Assembly (NCBI GenBank): GCA_016124675.1
Contig: WGNG01000017.1
Span: forward strand, 23,877-87,876
Direction: 5' to 3'
Origin: Alphaproteobacteria bacterium
GTDB taxonomy: Bacteria > Pseudomonadota > Alphaproteobacteria > Caulobacterales > Maricaulaceae
DNA: 64,000 bases
A model generated the notes under the pieces. The model did no database searches and was not told the DNA's origin. It saw only the letters and a list, made by a program, of their open reading frames with translations. Both the position numbers and the translations under genes were made by a program. This document shows positions 60,780 through 64,000 of the stretch, in pieces; the stretch's first letter is position 1; each line of letters starts with the position of its first letter.

Positions 60780-63326
60780 TTGGCGCAGAAAGAGGCCGCA
60801 GCGCGCATCAAGATAAACCGCCTGCTGGAAGCATCCGGCTGGCGATTTTTTGATGATAAGAACGGCGCGGCCAACATCGTACTGGAACCCAATGTCAAGC
60901 TGACGCCCGACGCCTTGGCCAATCTGGGAGACGATCTCGAGAAAGCCCAAAATGGCTTCGTCGATTTCCTCTTGCTCGACGACAACGGCAAGCCCCTTAT
61001 CGTTCTGGAAGCTAAGGCCGAGAGCAAACACCCGCTATCCGCCAAGCAACAGGCGCGAAAATACGCCCGGTCGCAGAACGCGCGCTTCGTGATCCTCAGC
61101 AACGGGAATATCCATTATCTCTGGGACCTCGAACAAGGTAACCCGGCAATCATCTCCGCATTCCCCAGCCCGGACGAAATCGGCAATCACTACAAATTCA
61201 CACCCAATGCCGAGCGGCTGGCTGGCGAGCTAGTAGGCCTAGACTATATCGCCCTGACCCAGATGCCGGGCTACGCGCAGGAAGCGGCCTGGAAAGCGGA
61301 AAAAGAACGCCCGGCCTTTATCGAGAAGAACAAGCTCCGGTTCCTGCGGAACTACCAACAGCGAGCGATCCAGTCTGTTCAGAACGCCGCGCGCAAAGGC
61401 TCCACGCGCTTCCTTTTCGAAATGGCCACCGGCACGGGCAAGACGCTTACATCCGCTGCGATCATCAAGCTGTTCCTGAAATCCGGGAACGCAAAGCGCG
61501 TCCTGTTCCTCGTGGATCGCCTCGAGCTCGAGGTGCAGGCCCAGAAAGCTTTCAGCGAACTATTGAAGAACGACTTCACGTCGGTCGTTTACAAGGAACA
61601 GCGGGACGACTGGCGAAAGGCTGACATCGTAGTCACCACTGTCCAGTCACTCCTGTTCAACAACAAATATCGCCAGCTGTTCGCGCCGACCGACTTCGAT
61701 CTGGTCATATCCGATGAAGCGCACAGATCGATTGGTGGCAACGCCCGGGCCGTATTTGAGTATTTCATCGGATACAAGCTGGGTCTGACCGCCACGCCTA
61801 AAGACTATCTGAAAGGGTCAGGTGACGGCGCCTCGCAGGGCGACCCGCGCGAGACCGAACGGCGAATGCTGCTGGACACCTACCGGACCTTTGGCTGTGA
61901 AACTGGTGAACCCACATTTCGCTATTCGCTCATTGACGGGGTGAAGGACGGCTTTTTGATCAATCCTTACGTCATCGACGCCCGCACCGGCGTCACCGCG
62001 CAGCTGCTCGCCGACGAAGGATTTGTGGTCACAACAACCGATGAAAGCGGCAATGAAACCGAAGAGGCGTTTGCAGGCCGGGACTTCGAAAAGCGCTTCT
62101 TTGCCGAGCCTACGAACCAGGCCTTTTGCAAGACGCTGCTTGAGCACGGCCTGCGCGACCCCATCTCCGGCGAATTCGGCAAGACGATAGCCTTTGCGGT
62201 CAGCCAGAACCACGCTGCCAAGCTGGTGCAGATACTCAATCAGATGGCCGACCAGCTCTGGCCGGGGCGCTACCGGTCTGATTTTGCCATGCAGGTCACC
62301 AGCCACGTTGCTGACGCCCAGAAGATGACGGTCAATTTCGCCAACAACAATCTGGGGGGACATAGCGGCTTTGTGGAGAATTACCGCACCAGCCGCGCCC
62401 GGGTTTGCGTGACTGTTGGCATGATGACCACCGGTTATGATTGCCCGGACCTTCTGAATCTGGCGCTGATGCGCCCGGTCTTTTCACCATCCGATTTCGT
62501 GCAGATGAAAGGGCGCGGAACCCGTAAGCACAACTTCGCGCTGGAAATGTTCGACCCTGCACGCAAGGCGGAGCTGGGCTCGGTCGAGAAATCGGTCTTC
62601 CGCCTGTTCGACTTCTTCGCCAACTGTGAATATTTTGAGAAAGAATACCGTTATGATGAGGCGCTGAAGCTGCCAAAGCTCACAGCGGCCCCCCTATCAG
62701 TCCAAGAGGATCAGGAGGGGTTTGACGCCACCGTGGCGGGGCGGGGCATCTACGAGCATTTCGATCCTGATGATGTTGTCAGTCAGGTAGAGCAGCAGAT
62801 CGGCCTCGACGGTATGCGCATCGACCGCGAACTGTTTCGCAAGTTCGAGGAAACCGCGCGCACCGATGAAAGACTGGCCGAGCTGGTCGAGCAGCAGAAC
62901 TGGGAAGCCGCGACCCGTCACGTTATCGAGGAACTCTTCGACAAACCAACCGAGTTCTACACACTCGAAAAGTTGCGCAACGCCGCAGGAGTGGACCGCC
63001 GCATATCCGTGCGGGAACTCATCGAAAAGGCCTTCGGCTTCATCCCCGGTTTCAAGAGCAAGGCAGAGCTGATCGAGGACGAATTCCAGAAGTTCCTCGC
63101 CGACCAGAAGCCCGAGGAGGCCGACCGCATCCGCGAAATGCGTTATTTCTTCGAGGCGTACATCCGCGATGCCACCGTGCGGGCCAAGATCGACGCTGGC
63201 CATCTGCAAGACCTGAACGTAAACCCGACCTTCACGACCCGCGACCTCAAGGAAGTGCCCGCCCCATGGCGCAGGCGCATCCCCGAATACATCAAGGACT
63301 ACGTGTCCCTGAACCCGTTCCTCTGA
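60780..63326 (+). CDS. hsdR: Type I restriction enzyme R subunit (EcoEI-like)
   Basis: The motor and nuclease subunit of a type I restriction system, 848 residues. The N-terminal PD-(D/E)xK nuclease appears as GFVDFLLLDDNGKPLIVLEAKAE, the helicase as FEMATGTGKTLTS and VISDEAHRS. The C-terminal EcoEI-type domain includes RKAELGSVEKSVFRLFDFFANCEYF. The start is a TTG with AGGGGG 6 nt upstream. It is intact, but its M subunit downstream is broken. Confidence 0.93.
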   Translation: MAQKEAAARIKINRLLEASGWRFFDDKNGAANIVLEPNVKLTPDALANLGDDLEKAQNGFVDFLLLDDNGKPLIVLEAKAESKHPLSAKQQARKYARSQNARFVILSNGNIHYLWDLEQGNPAIISAFPSPDEIGNHYKFTPNAERLAGELVGLDYIALTQMPGYAQEAAWKAEKERPAFIEKNKLRFLRNYQQRAIQSVQNAARKGSTRFLFEMATGTGKTLTSAAIIKLFLKSGNAKRVLFLVDRLELEVQAQKAFSELLKNDFTSVVYKEQRDDWRKADIVVTTVQSLLFNNKYRQLFAPTDFDLVISDEAHRSIGGNARAVFEYFIGYKLGLTATPKDYLKGSGDGASQGDPRETERRMLLDTYRTFGCETGEPTFRYSLIDGVKDGFLINPYVIDARTGVTAQLLADEGFVVTTTDESGNETEEAFAGRDFEKRFFAEPTNQAFCKTLLEHGLRDPISGEFGKTIAFAVSQNHAAKLVQILNQMADQLWPGRYRSDFAMQVTSHVADAQKMTVNFANNNLGGHSGFVENYRTSRARVCVTVGMMTTGYDCPDLLNLALMRPVFSPSDFVQMKGRGTRKHNFALEMFDPARKAELGSVEKSVFRLFDFFANCEYFEKEYRYDEALKLPKLTAAPLSVQEDQEGFDATVAGRGIYEHFDPDDVVSQVEQQIGLDGMRIDRELFRKFEETARTDERLAELVEQQNWEAATRHVIEELFDKPTEFYTLEKLRNAAGVDRRISVRELIEKAFGFIPGFKSKAELIEDEFQKFLADQKPEEADRIREMRYFFEAYIRDATVRAKIDAGHLQDLNVNPTFTTRDLKEVPAPWRRRIPEYIKDYVSLNPFL

Positions 63327-63338
63327 TGAAAGCCCCCC

Positions 63339-63850
63339 ATGCTCGACAGTGAAACCAAGCGCCGCATCGACACCTGCCGTGACATTCTGGTCGGCAAGGT
63401 CCCCGACCCGAAAAGCCAGGTCGAACAGATCACGGTGGCGCTGATATACAAGTTCATGGACGACATGGACCTGGAGGCCGAGGAGCTGGGCGGAGAGCGC
63501 CGCTTCTTCACCAGAGAGTTCGAGCGCTATCGCTGGGCGAAGCTTGTCGCTCCCGGCGTCAGCGGGCAGGACATGCTCAACACCTATTCCGAAGCGTTGA
63601 CCAAGATGGTCGAGAATGAGGGGCTGCCCTCCTTCTTCCGCCAGATTTTCCGTAACGCCTATCTGCCCTATCGCGACCCGGAAACGCTCCGCGCCTTCCT
63701 GCGCGAGATCAACAGCTTCACCTATGACCACAGCGAGCGGCTGGGTGATGCCTTCGAATACCTGCTTTCCGTGCTGGGCAGTCAGGGCGACGCGGGCCAG
63801 TTCCGAACCCCGCGCCACATCATCGACTTCATGGTCGAGATCATCAGCCT
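63339..63850 (+). pseudogene. hsdM: Type I methyltransferase M subunit, cut by IS
   Basis: Only the first about 170 residues remain: the N-terminal helical HsdM domain (MLDSETKRRIDTCRDILVGKV, YSEALTKMVENEGLPSFFRQIF) and the lead-in to the catalytic domain, GQFRTPRHIIDFMVEII. The SAM-binding and NPPF motifs, which should follow at once, are replaced by IS sequence from about 63851. hsdS is not seen. Any remaining part lies outside the window. Confidence 0.85.
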
Positions 63851-64000
63851 GACCCAGCCCCCTGATTTCCGGCCATTGAATGGTAGAGTCCATCGAGGAG
63901 AGGATGGACCATGCGAAAGAGCCGTTATTCGGAAGAGCAGATTATCGGCATGCTGCGCGAGCACGATGCCGGTGTGAGCACGAAGGAGGTCTGCCGCAAG
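63851..64000 (+). mobile_element. IS3-family (IS407-like group) insertion, left end
   Basis: Begins about 63851 with TGACCCAGCCCCCTGATTTC, which looks like a terminal inverted repeat. The transposase OrfA starts at ATG 63911: MRKSRYSEEQIIGMLREHDA, then GVSTKEVCRK, a near-consensus start of IS3-family OrfA with its HTH. GAGGAGAGG lies upstream as ribosome site. The right end and any target duplication are outside the window, so the exact left boundary is uncertain by a few bases. Confidence 0.85.
63911..64000 (+). CDS. IS3-family transposase OrfA, partial
   Basis: The first 30 codons are visible. The sequence RYSEEQIIGMLREHDAGVST is characteristic of the DNA-binding OrfA of IS407-type elements, which is joined to the integrase-like OrfB by programmed frameshift. 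Cut by the window end. Confidence 0.85.
   Translation, partial: MRKSRYSEEQIIGMLREHDAGVSTKEVCRK

Overview
The window is a high-GC alphaproteobacterial chromosome segment. Gene order and content (cycHJKL-degP-response regulator-kinase-glnE, lptFG-surA-pdxA-ksgA, HK97/lambda-type head genes with Rhizobium-like neighbours, a TonB receptor of the Caulobacter/Hyphomonas type) point to the Maricaulales/Caulobacterales side of the class. This placement is inference; no rRNA is present.

Layout. 1-18.5 kb is core housekeeping: cyclopropane fatty acid synthase, an I78 lipoprotein, holC, pepA, the tightly overlapping run lptF-lptG-surA-pdxA-rsmA, radA, cvpA-purF-SDR, an ECF sigma/anti-sigma operon that also encodes an EF-hand protein and a metal-sensor-like protein, and glnE. 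18.5-30 kb holds a TetR/SDR cassette with twin operators, a two-component pair, degP, an OsmC-fused hydrolase and the ccmI-ccmE-ccmF-ccmH cytochrome c maturation operon. 30-39 kb holds an unknown 443-residue protein, a PepSY/response regulator/PhoQ-like kinase operon, a DnaJ-family protein, gatB, an ABC-F ATPase, ndk and tRNA-Thr(TGT).

39.1-51.7 kb is an integrated element bounded by exact 51-bp direct repeats, the left one being the 3' part of tRNA-Thr. It carries an integrase, a primase-helicase, lambda-type small and large terminase, portal, a prohead protease/major capsid fusion, a gpW-like joiner and a DUF2190 protein. It has no recognisable tail, lysis or CI-type repressor gene. At about 12.5 kb this matches the plan of a capsid-forming phage satellite (cf-PICI-like) that would need a helper phage for tails. 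It also carries cargo: a HIRAN-domain protein placed backwards between the terminase genes, AT-rich small genes, and a structured RNA locus with a duplicated ~97-bp segment. TTGTCCG repeats upstream of the small terminase may be a replication origin or the cos site.

51.7-60.1 kb holds an HNH-like protein beside attR, then a methyltransferase, a cytochrome c lipoprotein, a TonB-dependent receptor, a two-domain VOC lipoprotein and a sodium/solute symporter. Three of these promoters share the palindrome TGTCCGGACA or a close variant, suggesting one regulon for uptake and processing of an unknown compound. 60.8-64 kb is a type I restriction locus: hsdR is intact, and hsdM is cut by an IS3-family element that runs off the window.
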